In this document: positions 1 through 8,075 of the stretch, piece by piece
How positions within the stretch are numbered: position 1 is the first letter of the stretch
Layout of the letters: every line of letters starts with the position of its first letter
NCBI RefSeq assembly: GCF_025628965.1
Contig: NZ_JAOTEN010000002.1
Location: 558,001 to 622,000 of the forward strand
Length of the DNA: 64,000 nt
From: Chryseobacterium gilvum
GTDB lineage: Bacteria; Bacteroidota; Bacteroidia; Flavobacteriales; Weeksellaceae
Direction of reading: 5' to 3'
Made by a program: the position numbers and the translations under genes
Notes under the pieces: generated by a model
What the model was told of the DNA's origin: nothing
Database searches by the model: none
What the model saw: the letters and a program-made list of their open reading frames with translations, nothing else

Positions 1-1
1 T

Positions 2-679
2 GGAGATAAGCATTACGGCAGCCGTTTAGCCTTTGACAAAGACGGAAATCTATTTGTAAGTACAGGCGAAAGATCAGATAAAGAAACCAGAGTGTATGCT
101 CAGAAAACCGATAATTATTTAGGAAAGATTTTAAGAATTACAAAAGATGGAAAACCCGCTCCCGGAAATCCGTTTATCGGGAAAGCAGGATTTAAACCTG
201 AAATTTATGCGTACGGAGTGAGAAATCCGCAGGGAATGGCAATAGATCCTATGGGAAATCTCTGGGATATTGAAATGGGACCGAAAGGAGGAGATGAGAT
301 CAATTTAATTAAACCCGGTAAAAACTATGGTTGGGGAGATGTCACTTATGGAATTGAATACTCAGGCGAAAAAGTAGGCGCGGGAATTACTCAGAAAGCA
401 GGAACTGAACAGCCTGTGTATTATTGGGATCCTGTCGTTTCACCAAGCGGCGTAACGTTCTATACCGGAAATATAGAAGAATGGAAAAACAATCTTTTCA
501 TCGGATGTCTGAGTGGTGAGCATATCAACAGGATCGTAATGAAAGACAATAAAGTAGTGGGTGAAGAAAGACTTTTGCTGGATCAGAAAGAACGTTTCAG
601 AGATGTTTTAAATGGTATGGATGGCAATCTTTACGGAATCACCGACAGCGGAAAACTATATAAAATCTCAAAGAAATAG
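2..679 (+). CDS. PQQ-dependent sugar dehydrogenase, C-terminal part (5' end outside window)
   Basis: The reading frame is open from base 2, and a codon-complete run precedes the first internal ATG at 92, so this is the C-terminal ~225 residues of a longer gene. HYGSRLAFDKDGNLFVSTGER-type text, then the AYGVRNPQG and GGDEINLIKPGKNYGWG motifs, are typical of the six-bladed propeller of glucose/sorbosone dehydrogenases. These oxidise sugars with PQQ and calcium in the periplasm. The substrate cannot be read from this part. The gene ends at a strong shared terminator. Confidence 0.85.
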   Translation, partial: GDKHYGSRLAFDKDGNLFVSTGERSDKETRVYAQKTDNYLGKILRITKDGKPAPGNPFIGKAGFKPEIYAYGVRNPQGMAIDPMGNLWDIEMGPKGGDEINLIKPGKNYGWGDVTYGIEYSGEKVGAGITQKAGTEQPVYYWDPVVSPSGVTFYTGNIEEWKNNLFIGCLSGEHINRIVMKDNKVVGEERLLLDQKERFRDVLNGMDGNLYGITDSGKLYKISKK

Positions 680-698
680 ATATAAAGAATAGAAAAAA

Positions 699-725
699 AT
701 GCCTGAAAAATTTCAGGCATTTTTT
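699..725. terminator. Bidirectional intrinsic terminator
   Basis: A perfect stem (ATGCCTGAAA / TTTCAGGCAT) flanked by A- and T-runs lies between two convergent genes, so it can stop both the dehydrogenase transcript and the leftward aminotransferase operon. Confidence 0.85.
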
Positions 726-727
726 AT

Positions 728-1885
728 TTAAAAACTTTTAATAATCCTATGGAGGCCTTCTGTAAGAATTTCTTGTGAGGTAGAAAAGCAGATTCTGATG
801 TGTCCTTCTGCTCCCGCTCCAAACCATCGTTCAGAACCCGGAACAATCGCAACTTTACCCTGCTTCAGAACATGCTGTGCAAAATCGTCACTCGACATTC
901 CGTTTTCAATTTTCGGGAAAATAACAAAAGTAGCCTGCGGAGAATTGGGTGTTAAAACTCCGGAATTGCTCAACATAGTGTGCGCAAGATCTCTGTTGTG
1001 CTGCAAATGCGTTAAAAAATCGTTAAACCACGGTTTCGCTTTTTCAATAGCAACACTGGCTGCAATCTGAGATAATGTAGAAACACCTTCAATAGTAGAA
1101 TTGAAGTTTGATTTCTCAGTAAAATCATCTAGGATTTCCTGATCATTGCATAAAACTGCCCCGATTCTTAAACCCGCAATCCCAAACGATTTTGAAAACC
1201 CGAAAACCGTAAAACTTTTCTTTTTAGCTTCTTCAGATACTGAAGAATACGTGTTAAATTCAATACCGTCATACACAATATCGCTCCAGATCTCATCACT
1301 CATTACCCAAAGATCATGTGCGGCAGCAATCTCAGAAATCTTTTTTAAAATTTCTTTAGAATATACTCTTCCTACAGGATTATGAGGATTACAGATGCTG
1401 ATCAGTTTTGTTTTCGGATTGATTAAGGAAACCAGCATTTCGAGATCAATATCTCCGGTGGTAGAATCAACAGAACATAATCTGATCGTTCCTCCAACGG
1501 CTTCTACCGTTTTTTTAAACAGAAAATCAACCGGATCAAAAATAATGGCTTCTTCACCGGGACCTAAAACATATTTTGCAATTAAAAACATTCCTTGTGC
1601 GGCGCTGTTGACCGCAAGTATATTTTCTGGCGTAAAGTTTCCTTTTTTTCCGGTATTAAAATGCTTTGCGACACTTTCTTTAAATTCCGGAAGCCCGGAA
1701 AAAGGGCCGTAGCTTAAATAGCCGTCTTTAATGTAGTCAATAATTCCCTGCTCGATCTCGTGAGACATCCTGAAATCCGGATCAGCGGCGGTCAACGGAA
1801 TGATTCCGTCTTCCAGGGTTGCCCATCTGCCATTATAGGCTTTTTTTCTGAGCGCTTCAAAATTTATTTCTGTATTTGTAAACAT
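728..1885 (-). CDS. MalY/PatB-type pyridoxal-phosphate aminotransferase (C-S lyase-like)
   Basis: This 385-residue fold-type I PLP enzyme has the expected landmarks: NPHNPVGR at 166-173, the cofactor-ring aspartate in SDEIW (D197), the Schiff-base lysine in FSKSFG (K232) and a C-terminal arginine in HIRICFS. The family's MalY/PatB branch cleaves cystathionine and other C-S bonds, releasing thiols, ammonia and pyruvate. True transaminases share the fold, so the reaction is inferred. It is the last gene of a leftward three-gene unit. Its start is 1 base from the monooxygenase stop, which implies co-transcription with a flavin monooxygenase and a DsbA-like protein. Confidence 0.85.
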   Translation of the reverse strand: MFTNTEINFEALRKKAYNGRWATLEDGIIPLTAADPDFRMSHEIEQGIIDYIKDGYLSYGPFSGLPEFKESVAKHFNTGKKGNFTPENILAVNSAAQGMFLIAKYVLGPGEEAIIFDPVDFLFKKTVEAVGGTIRLCSVDSTTGDIDLEMLVSLINPKTKLISICNPHNPVGRVYSKEILKKISEIAAAHDLWVMSDEIWSDIVYDGIEFNTYSSVSEEAKKKSFTVFGFSKSFGIAGLRIGAVLCNDQEILDDFTEKSNFNSTIEGVSTLSQIAASVAIEKAKPWFNDFLTHLQHNRDLAHTMLSNSGVLTPNSPQATFVIFPKIENGMSSDDFAQHVLKQGKVAIVPGSERWFGAGAEGHIRICFSTSQEILTEGLHRIIKSF

Positions 1886-1886
1886 A

Positions 1887-2972
1887 TTATTTGTAAGAGA
1901 TTGGTAAAGTGTCTTTTGGCTGTTGGTCTAAAGGAAGCAAAAACTGATTCAGTAAGATTCTTCCATTTTTGATATGGGTTTCTATTTCAGGCCTTCTTTC
2001 AGATTCATACTTTCTGAATGCTTCCTGCAGATCCTTTTCTTCGAGAATAAGCTGGGTTAAAGTATAAGAATCTTTCAGCGCAGAGGTTACTCCCTGACTT
2101 GTGAATGGAATTAGGGGATGAGCCGCGTCACCGATGAATGCAATATTCTCATGATAGAAAGGATTGAGTTTTTCCAGCTCGTACACTCTCCAGATATGGG
2201 CGTTTTCATAGCTTGACTGGTTAATAATGGATGAGACCAAAGGATTCCAGTCTCCAAAATGATCGACCATAAACTGTCTGATGCAATCCGGAGTATAATC
2301 TTCGTTGATGAAAAATTTAGTAATATCAAACTGGCAATACCATAATATTTTGGTGGAAGAAAGCTTTAATATTCCAAAGGTTAAACCTCCGTCATTGTGA
2401 TGGAATTTAAGAAAATTGGTTTCAATCTGATTGGCTATTTCTGCATTTTCAATAATATTAACGACTTCATTTTCCAAAACCGCTTTCATCACTTCATCCT
2501 GAAATATTTTTCTTCTGATGCGGCTTCTTGATCCGTCTGATGCGATTACAATATCGGCTTCTAAAGTCGTATTGTCCTCAAACTGCAGATTTGCTTTCCC
2601 GTCAGAAAATCCGGAAAGAGCAAGCGTTTTTGTGTAAGAAATCTTATCTGCAGGGATATTTTGACTCAGAATTTCTATCAAAGCACTTCTGGAGATTACA
2701 AAAACGTCTTCCAGGTCTTTTTCAGAGAGAATCTCGCCGTTTTGCGCGTAATGGATATATTTTTTTAGAAAGCTTCCCCTGCTGTAAAGCTCTTCAATAT
2801 TGATGATATTAGAAAGGTTTTCAATTCCCTCTTTGGGTAAGATAAATCCGTGTCCTTTCAGATCGTCTTTTTGTCTTCTTTCATAAATATGATACGCAAT
2901 ATTATTTTTTTCCAAATAATTTGCCATGCTTAATCCTGAAACTCCGGCTCCTATTATTGCAACTGTATCCAT
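1887..2972 (-). CDS. FAD-dependent monooxygenase (PHBH/UbiH-like)
   Basis: This class A flavoprotein hydroxylase has an N-terminal GAGVSG dinucleotide motif within the first 15 residues, a central ASDGSRSR (DG motif, binding FAD and NADPH) and GDAAHP before the C-terminal helix. I start it at the ATG of MDTVAIIG at 2972. The longer frame (to 3011) would add a non-homologous lead and overlap the upstream gene. Members hydroxylate aromatic or polyketide-like substrates, and TetX-type enzymes inactivate tetracyclines this way. The substrate cannot be inferred. It sits between a C-S lyase-like enzyme and a dithiol protein, with 1-base gaps. Confidence 0.85.
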   Translation of the reverse strand: MDTVAIIGAGVSGLSMANYLEKNNIAYHIYERRQKDDLKGHGFILPKEGIENLSNIINIEELYSRGSFLKKYIHYAQNGEILSEKDLEDVFVISRSALIEILSQNIPADKISYTKTLALSGFSDGKANLQFEDNTTLEADIVIASDGSRSRIRRKIFQDEVMKAVLENEVVNIIENAEIANQIETNFLKFHHNDGGLTFGILKLSSTKILWYCQFDITKFFINEDYTPDCIRQFMVDHFGDWNPLVSSIINQSSYENAHIWRVYELEKLNPFYHENIAFIGDAAHPLIPFTSQGVTSALKDSYTLTQLILEEKDLQEAFRKYESERRPEIETHIKNGRILLNQFLLPLDQQPKDTLPISYK

Positions 2973-2973
2973 T

Positions 2974-3906
2974 CTACTGATTAGTTTGAAGGTTAGAAAT
3001 CCAAAGATCACCGTTTTTGATCTTTTTTAAGGAAATTTTATTTTCCTGAGAAAGGGTATGTAAAAATTCCTGCGCTTTTTCAAAAGAAGTATTGGAAAGC
3101 ACCGCATATTCCTGAGTGGTCAATGTAGGATAGGCAGTGAATACATTTTGCCATTCTTTCGAATATTCTTTTTTCTTTATAGTAGAATCAATTTTTTTTA
3201 CTCTTTTTTCAAACTCTTCATAGGGTTTAAAGCCATAGAGGATATCAAGCATTTCGTCATCTTTCACAAAAATTAAGGTAGGAAATCCTCTGACGCCTAA
3301 TTGTCGGGCTAAATCCAGGTCTTTTTTAAACTCAATCTGAGCTTTAGATTCATAATCTTCCTTCCATTGTGTGACATCTAATTTTGCGAGTGAAGCTGCT
3401 TTTTCCAGATGTTCGGTTTTGGTAATGTTCAGTTTATCAAGAAATACCATTTCACGGATGATCCTTAAAAATACGATTGCTTTTTTCTTGTCCTGCATTT
3501 GTGCGGCTTTAAATGCGATAGATGGGGGATATGATGAATTCAGCGGGTCTTCGATCCATACGCCGCCGTCAATCGGCATTTTATAATGTGGGCTTACTTC
3601 TTCCCAATGTCCTGCAACATCGCTTGGTTTGCTGATCCCTCCCGAATTATAAATATCCCATGAAGGCAGTAAACCTCCCATACGATACTCGATATCTACA
3701 GATTCACCATATTCTAATTTGAATTTTCTGAGTTGCGGTTCGATCCCCCAACATGACGAGCAAATAGGATCGGTAAAGTATATAATTTTTATTTTGTCTG
3801 TTTTTAAGGCTTCCAAATCATTTTCAGAAACTTCAATATTGGGTGTTTCCAGGATTTCGCAGACTCCTTTTTCAGAATCACAGTTTAAAAGGGGATTGGT
3901 ATTCAT
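2974..3906 (-). CDS. DsbA-family thioredoxin-fold protein (FrnE/SpxH-like)
   Basis: Counting from the ATG at 3906 (MNTNPLLN), a thioredoxin fold with a CSSC active site (C49-C52) sits in FTDPICSSCWGIEP. It is followed by a helical insert and a cis-proline region (RGFPTL). The two-cysteine DPxCxxCW form with a long C-terminus (~310 residues) resembles cytoplasmic FrnE and the ClpXP adaptor SpxH/YjbH rather than secreted DsbA. I see no credible signal peptide from this start. The longer frame to 3975 begins with a hydrophobic run but overlaps the likely promoter region. It is the first gene of the leftward operon. Confidence 0.75.
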   Translation of the reverse strand: MNTNPLLNCDSEKGVCEILETPNIEVSENDLEALKTDKIKIIYFTDPICSSCWGIEPQLRKFKLEYGESVDIEYRMGGLLPSWDIYNSGGISKPSDVAGHWEEVSPHYKMPIDGGVWIEDPLNSSYPPSIAFKAAQMQDKKKAIVFLRIIREMVFLDKLNITKTEHLEKAASLAKLDVTQWKEDYESKAQIEFKKDLDLARQLGVRGFPTLIFVKDDEMLDILYGFKPYEEFEKRVKKIDSTIKKKEYSKEWQNVFTAYPTLTTQEYAVLSNTSFEKAQEFLHTLSQENKISLKKIKNGDLWISNLQTNQ

Positions 3907-4048
3907 GTTATGATAATTATTAGAATTAATGAGATTAAAAAATAAAGAAAGAAAAGTAATTAAGGTAATATCCAAAATACGGTGAATTTAATTTAACATA
4001 ATATTTAAAATATACTGAGCTTAATAACAGGTTGTCATTAGCAAGAAT

Positions 4049-4729
4049 TTACTCAGGTGCTTTAAATATATTTTCGTCAGAATGAAAGCCGGCAACACCG
4101 CCGCTTACAGCAAATTTCATGGCAGAAGCTGCGGTCATGCCCACAACAGGCTTGATGTTTTTTTCTTCGGTGACAATCACCCAACCGGAAATTGCATAGG
4201 AATGGGGAAGATAAACAGCGACATAGTTATGTTTTTCTACGTCTGCCATTTCTTTCTGGGTCAAAAATCCGATTCTCCAGATCTCCGGAGTTTCATTGGT
4301 CTTTACCCATACCGGATCATTAAATTTCTTTTTATCTCCTACAAATGAAGACATGACATCTTTTGTAGGCGTGTAAATATGTTTTACACCAGGCGTTTTT
4401 TCTAATAAGCGATCCATTGAATCGAAAAAGAATTTTCCGACAACAAATTTGTTGCCCAAAAAACCCAGTAAAGCCGTAATGATGAGTATAGATACAAAAA
4501 CCAGCCCCGGAATCTGTTTTGCTACTGAGGGAATGATATTGTCAATAGAAGTAATGACATACCAGATTACAAATATGGTTAAACCGATCGGACCAATAAT
4601 GACAAGCCCCTGAAAAAAGTTTTTCAGGAAAAGATTGGTGATATTTTCAAAAGTCGGTTTTTTCAAAAGAATTTTTTTAGCCGTGTATGGTTTCTTTATT
4701 TCCGTAGGATTTGATGATACTGGCTTCAT
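4049..4729 (-). CDS. DUF502 family membrane protein
   Basis: A COG2928/DUF502 protein with two membrane spans: GLVIIGPIGLTIFVIWYVI, and after the IPGLVF turn, ILIITALLGFLG. These are followed by the conserved TPGVKHIYTPTKDV loop and a soluble C-terminus with a GWVIV motif. The function of the family is unknown. The first ATG (4729) overlaps miaE by 53 bases. A TTG at 4666, just after the miaE stop and directly before KKPTFENI where family homology begins, is a plausible true start. It is translationally coupled to miaE. Confidence 0.8.
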   Translation of the reverse strand: MKPVSSNPTEIKKPYTAKKILLKKPTFENITNLFLKNFFQGLVIIGPIGLTIFVIWYVITSIDNIIPSVAKQIPGLVFVSILIITALLGFLGNKFVVGKFFFDSMDRLLEKTPGVKHIYTPTKDVMSSFVGDKKKFNDPVWVKTNETPEIWRIGFLTQKEMADVEKHNYVAVYLPHSYAISGWVIVTEEKNIKPVVGMTAASAMKFAVSGGVAGFHSDENIFKAPE

Positions 4730-5258
4730 ATTCAAGCCATTCTTCCCAACGTTTATTCACTGTTTCCGGATCTCCGAGCTGCCTCGCAAAACCAATAAAT
4801 GTGGTGTAATGATTGGCCTCGGAAATCATCAGTTCTTTATAAAAAGTTTTTAATTCTTCGTCTTTAATATTTTCGGTAAGCACTTTGAATCTTTCGCAGC
4901 TTCTGGCTTCGATCATCGCGGCAAAAAGCATTTTATCAACAATTAAGGTATCTCTGTGACCTCCTTTCTGGATAAAATTTACCAATTCATTAACGTAATC
5001 ATCTTTTCTGGTACGTCCAAAAGTATAGCCTCGGTTTTTGATGATCTCAAGAACCTGCCCGAAATGTTCCAGTTCTTCCTGTGCAATTGCCAAAAGCTCT
5101 GTCACGATATCGGGACGTTCCGGAAGCATGGTAATAAGCCCGATGGCGTTGGTAGCGGCTTTTTGTTCGCACCAGGCGTGATCAGTTAAAATTTCCTGAA
5201 TGTTGTCTTCTGCAATGTTTGCCCATCTTGGGTCAGTAGGAAGTTTCAACTTAAACAT
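4677..5258 (-). CDS. miaE: tRNA-(ms2io6A)-hydroxylase
   Basis: A 193-residue diiron hydroxylase of the ferritin-like class. Metal ligands are visible in paired Glu/His motifs: EELEHF in the second helix, EARSCERF and SEANHY later. The opening text (PTDPRWANI...ILTDHAWCEQKAA) is typical of MiaE. The enzyme uses oxygen to hydroxylate the isopentenyl group of 2-methylthio-N6-isopentenyladenosine at tRNA position 37. Its substrate is made by MiaB, encoded at 22.1 kb in this window. It is first in a two-gene leftward unit with the DUF502 protein. Confidence 0.9.
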   Translation of the reverse strand: MFKLKLPTDPRWANIAEDNIQEILTDHAWCEQKAATNAIGLITMLPERPDIVTELLAIAQEELEHFGQVLEIIKNRGYTFGRTRKDDYVNELVNFIQKGGHRDTLIVDKMLFAAMIEARSCERFKVLTENIKDEELKTFYKELMISEANHYTTFIGFARQLGDPETVNKRWEEWLEYEASIIKSYGNKETIHG

Positions 5259-5396
5259 GATGTAAAAATTTCTGTAAATTTAATTAATATAAATTAAAAT
5301 TAAATGGTTTAGAAAGAAGATCACACAATTTATCTTCGTTTTTTACAATATGGCACAATCTTGGGTTTAGTTAACATAATCCTAAAAAAATAAACA

Positions 5397-5639
5397 ATGA
5401 ACACGAAACTTATTGCCTCAAAATTTGAAAATCTGGGTATTTTCTTATTAACTTTTTTCTTTAGTATTGTTGCTTTGGCACAGACTGATGCGCCTGATAC
5501 AAAGGTAAAAGTAACCAACACAGAAACAACAACCAGCACAGAAGAATGGTTTACGAATCCTATTTACTGGGTAATCGGAGCATTGCTTTTTATCCTGCTG
5601 ATTGCAGTTATTGTAAGAAGCAACGGAAAAAAAGATTAA
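5397..5639 (+). CDS. Small secreted or membrane-anchored protein of unknown function
   Basis: An 80-residue protein I do not recognise. Residues 13-29 form a signal-peptide-like core (GIFLLTFFFSIVALAQ, cleavage probably after AQ). A Thr-rich spacer follows, then a C-terminal membrane span (YWVIGALLFILLIAVIV) ending in RSNGKKD. Cleavage would leave a short periplasmic stub on a single anchor. It is monocistronic, ends at a clear terminator and diverges from miaE. Confidence 0.7.
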   Translation: MNTKLIASKFENLGIFLLTFFFSIVALAQTDAPDTKVKVTNTETTTSTEEWFTNPIYWVIGALLFILLIAVIVRSNGKKD

Positions 5640-5659
5640 TTTTCCAAATTATAGAACAG

Positions 5660-5689
5660 CCGTTCAGTATTTTACTGAGCGGTTTTTTT
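5660..5689 (+). terminator. Intrinsic terminator
   Basis: A ten-base stem (CCGTTCAGTA / TACTGAGCGG, one wobble) with a TTT loop, then seven T's. It serves the small membrane protein. The leftward acyltransferase ends inside it (stop at 5672). Confidence 0.8.
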
Positions 5690-6760
5690 GCATAAAAATT
5701 CTAAAATTTTCCAGCCAAAAGCATCTGTCTTTTTCAATGCCGCAGAAATAATGAAAGCGAGAATTACATTTGTGATATAAATTAAGATCATTAAAATCCA
5801 CCAAGGCATATTTTCTTTTAGTGGAACCACCAAAAAATATACTAATGAGGAACTGATTCCCTGCCCGAAGTAGAAAAAAATAGCATTTTTACCAATATAT
5901 GTCACGAAATTATCTTTCGTGATTTTTAATCTGTTATACAATACAAATAAAGTCGTCAGTGAAAATAAGCTCCATATAATGTAGGGAATCTGTGGCGGAA
6001 ATTTCTTTTTGTTGATTTTAAAAAATACCTCATTTCCAAAATACCAGAACATCCAGATCAGTGCTACAGCCACCAATCCGTAAAGTACGGGGATCATTTT
6101 TGCAGGAATTTTTTTACCCCGCATTCTGTTACCAATAAGAAACACAGCCATGTAGAACGCAACGTATCCTACTTGTCCGGTAGGATAGATATCCGGAAAA
6201 ATATTAAATAATAGGGTAAGTGTGATACAAATCCCAATAAACCAATTAATATGTTTCGGAAAAAACTTTAGAATTAAAACTCCGAAAACCGTTAAGATGA
6301 AATACACTTTCAGGTACCAAAAGCTGCCCATCACCACAGGAAAAGTATCTGCATTACTGTATTCATGAAGATACCAGTTGCCGAGGTTTTGCCATTGAGG
6401 AATTGCAGAAACATTTGTCGCAGAATATTTTGATCCAAAGGTAGAGTAGAAATTCTGCAGCCATTCTAAAGAAAAAAAAGCAAGCCCGAAAACCTTGAAA
6501 CAATAATCTAAAAAAAACAGAAGTGTTACAAAAATCATATAGGTGATCTGAAGTTTGAGCAACCTATACAGCGTCTTTTCAACATCTGCACCGGAAGTGA
6601 TGCCGCTTAATGCATAAAAAAGGGCTACATCAAACACCAGAGAAAATACTCTGATTTCCGGGATAATATAAAACTGGCCGGACCAGAATGCGGTATGGAT
6701 AAATATAATGGAAAGCGTAGCCAAACCTTTTGCAAAATCAATGTAGAGATCTCTGTTCAT
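5672..6760 (-). CDS. Acyltransferase family 3 membrane protein
   Basis: An integral membrane protein of about 362 residues with ~10 hydrophobic spans. The N-terminal LYIDFAKGLATLSIIFIH carries the catalytic-type histidine of the acyltransferase-3 family (OafA/WecH-like), which moves acetyl or other acyl groups onto sugars and lipids of the envelope. I use the ATG at 6760 (MNRDLYIDFAKG). The frame can extend to a TTG at 6784, but that start is weaker. No sugar-biosynthesis genes flank it, so the acceptor is unknown. Confidence 0.8.
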   Translation of the reverse strand: MNRDLYIDFAKGLATLSIIFIHTAFWSGQFYIIPEIRVFSLVFDVALFYALSGITSGADVEKTLYRLLKLQITYMIFVTLLFFLDYCFKVFGLAFFSLEWLQNFYSTFGSKYSATNVSAIPQWQNLGNWYLHEYSNADTFPVVMGSFWYLKVYFILTVFGVLILKFFPKHINWFIGICITLTLLFNIFPDIYPTGQVGYVAFYMAVFLIGNRMRGKKIPAKMIPVLYGLVAVALIWMFWYFGNEVFFKINKKKFPPQIPYIIWSLFSLTTLFVLYNRLKITKDNFVTYIGKNAIFFYFGQGISSSLVYFLVVPLKENMPWWILMILIYITNVILAFIISAALKKTDAFGWKILEFLCKKTAQ

Positions 6761-6848
6761 TTTCGGATATTGAATATTTTTCAAATGTAAATATTTTAGA
6801 CAGATGAAAAAATCTAAAATTTGTTTTATTTAATCTAAAAAGAATCAG

Positions 6849-6856
6849 TATATTTG
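6849..6856 (+). promoter_or_regulatory. Flavobacterial -7 box for rplU-rpmA
   Basis: TATATTTG matches the Bacteroidota -7 consensus TAnnTTTG, 30 bases before the rplU ATG. A TTTG lies upstream at 6820-6823, but its 25-base spacing is longer than ideal. Confidence 0.5.
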
Positions 6857-6886
6857 CACCTCGAAATAACTAAAAATTTATAGACA

Positions 6887-7264
6887 ATGTTTGCAATTGT
6901 AGAAATAGCAGGGCTTCAATATAAAGTTGAGCAAGACCAGAAGTTGTTTGTGAACCGTTTGAAAGGAGATAAAGGAGGAAAGGTATCTTTTGATAAAATT
7001 CTTCTTACCGTAAACGGAGCAATCACTGTAGGCGCCCCAGCTGTAAGCGGTATCACTGTAGAAGCAGAGATCTTAGACCACGTAAAAGCTGATAAAGTAA
7101 TCATCTTCAAAAAGAAAAGAAGAAAGGGTTATGAAGTGAAAAACGGACACAGACAATCTTTAACTCAAATCAAAATTACTGGTATTACAGGATTTGATAA
7201 CAAGAAAGAAGAAAAACCTGCTAAGAAAACAACCAAAAAAGCTGACGCTGAAAGCGCAGAATAA
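6887..7264 (+). CDS. rplU: 50S ribosomal protein L21
   Basis: The 125-residue protein has the L21 signature: MFAIVEIAGLQYKV at the start, KVIIFKKKRRKGYEVKNGHRQ late in the core, then the TQIKITGI strand. It binds 23S rRNA in the large subunit. Typical L21 is ~103 residues. Here a Lys/Ala/Glu-rich tail (from about residue 106) is added. rpmA follows 24 bases downstream, the near-universal rplU-rpmA operon. Confidence 0.97.
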   Translation: MFAIVEIAGLQYKVEQDQKLFVNRLKGDKGGKVSFDKILLTVNGAITVGAPAVSGITVEAEILDHVKADKVIIFKKKRRKGYEVKNGHRQSLTQIKITGITGFDNKKEEKPAKKTTKKADAESAE

Positions 7265-7288
7265 TTAATCCAAAAACCTTAAAATAAA

Positions 7289-7546
7289 ATGGCACATAAG
7301 AAAGGAGTTGGTAGTTCCAAAAACGGTAGAGAATCTCATTCTAAAAGACTAGGAGTGAAGATTTTCGGAGGACAAGACGCTATTGCTGGTAATATCATTA
7401 TCAGACAAAGAGGTACTCAACATCACCCGGGTGAAAACGTGGGAATGGGTAAAGATCACACTTTGCACGCTCTTGTAGACGGTAAAGTCGTTTTCAGAAA
7501 GAAAGCAAACAATAGATCTTTCGTATCTATCGAGCCAAACGCATAG
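7289..7546 (+). CDS. rpmA: 50S ribosomal protein L27
   Basis: An 85-residue L27 with [16 protein letters not shown] at the N-terminus and the [21 protein letters not shown] core. The N-terminal tail reaches the peptidyl-transferase centre and contacts tRNA. No Firmicutes-type cleavable N-terminal extension is present. It is the second gene of the operon and is followed immediately by a terminator. Confidence 0.97.
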   Translation: MAHKKGVGSSKNGRESHSKRLGVKIFGGQDAIAGNIIIRQRGTQHHPGENVGMGKDHTLHALVDGKVVFRKKANNRSFVSIEPNA

Positions 7547-7566
7547 TTTACTGCGTTATAAAGTAT

Positions 7567-7597
7567 AAAACCTCAACATTACGTTGAGGTTTTTTTG
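7567..7597 (+). terminator. Terminator of rplU-rpmA
   Basis: CCTCAAC / GTTGAGG stem at 7571-7589 flanked by AAAA and a run of seven T's. Confidence 0.85.
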
Positions 7598-7652
7598 TTT
7601 ATGTTTAATCGTTAAATTTATAAAAGTTATATCACTGTGTATAGAAAATTTA

Positions 7653-7660
7653 TATATTTG
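7653..7660 (+). promoter_or_regulatory. Flavobacterial -7 box for the six-cysteine peptide
   Basis: TATATTTG matches TAnnTTTG, 69 bases before the peptide ATG at 7729, leaving a ~60-base leader. I see no clear -33 TTTG. Confidence 0.45.
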
Positions 7661-7728
7661 TTGTATCAAATACAGATTGCGATAGCCGAAAAGCATACAG
7701 AGTAGGCAACAAATCAAACAAAATACCT

Positions 7729-7896
7729 ATGAAAAACTTGAAAAAACTGACAAAAAAACAGCTTAAAGCAATTGATGGGGGTGCAGCTTTTTGTCCACCT
7801 CCTGCAGGAACATGTATAGAGTGGTGTACATGGACACCACAGCAACAGTTGCGTTGTCCGAACTGGATTTTAGATCCGGATCCATGTCAATGCTAA
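7729..7896 (+). CDS. Six-cysteine double-glycine (bacteriocin-like) precursor peptide
   Basis: A 55-codon ORF with its own promoter-like box and terminator. Residues 1-18 (MKNLKKLTKKQLKAIDGG) form a basic amphipathic leader ending in Gly-Gly, the cleavage signature of C39-peptidase exporters. It closely resembles the leader of the 'bacteriocin-like protein' peptides recurrent in Chryseobacterium (recalled, not searched). The 37-residue core has six cysteines (22, 29, 33, 43, 53, 55) and three tryptophans, suggesting three disulfides or thioether-type modification. No exporter, immunity or modification gene is adjacent, so the product is an orphan precursor here. Antibacterial activity is an inference. 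Confidence 0.8.
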   Translation: MKNLKKLTKKQLKAIDGGAAFCPPPAGTCIEWCTWTPQQQLRCPNWILDPDPCQC

Positions 7897-7910
7897 TTTG
7901 TAAAAAAATG

Positions 7911-7937
7911 AGTCTCAACATTGTTGAGACTTTTTTT
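7911..7937 (+). terminator. Terminator of the peptide gene
   Basis: A perfect nine-base stem (AGTCTCAAC / GTTGAGACT), loop ATT, then seven T's, 14 bases after the peptide stop codon. Confidence 0.9.
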
Positions 7938-8075
7938 AAATTTTTGTTTTCATAATTTGAATTCAATGTTTCTTGGAAGATTTCAATTTGAACTATCTAG
8001 TTTCCAATAGGCATATATAAGATAAGAATTTAGCCTTAATTATCATAAATGAATCAGATTACAAAATCTAAAACT

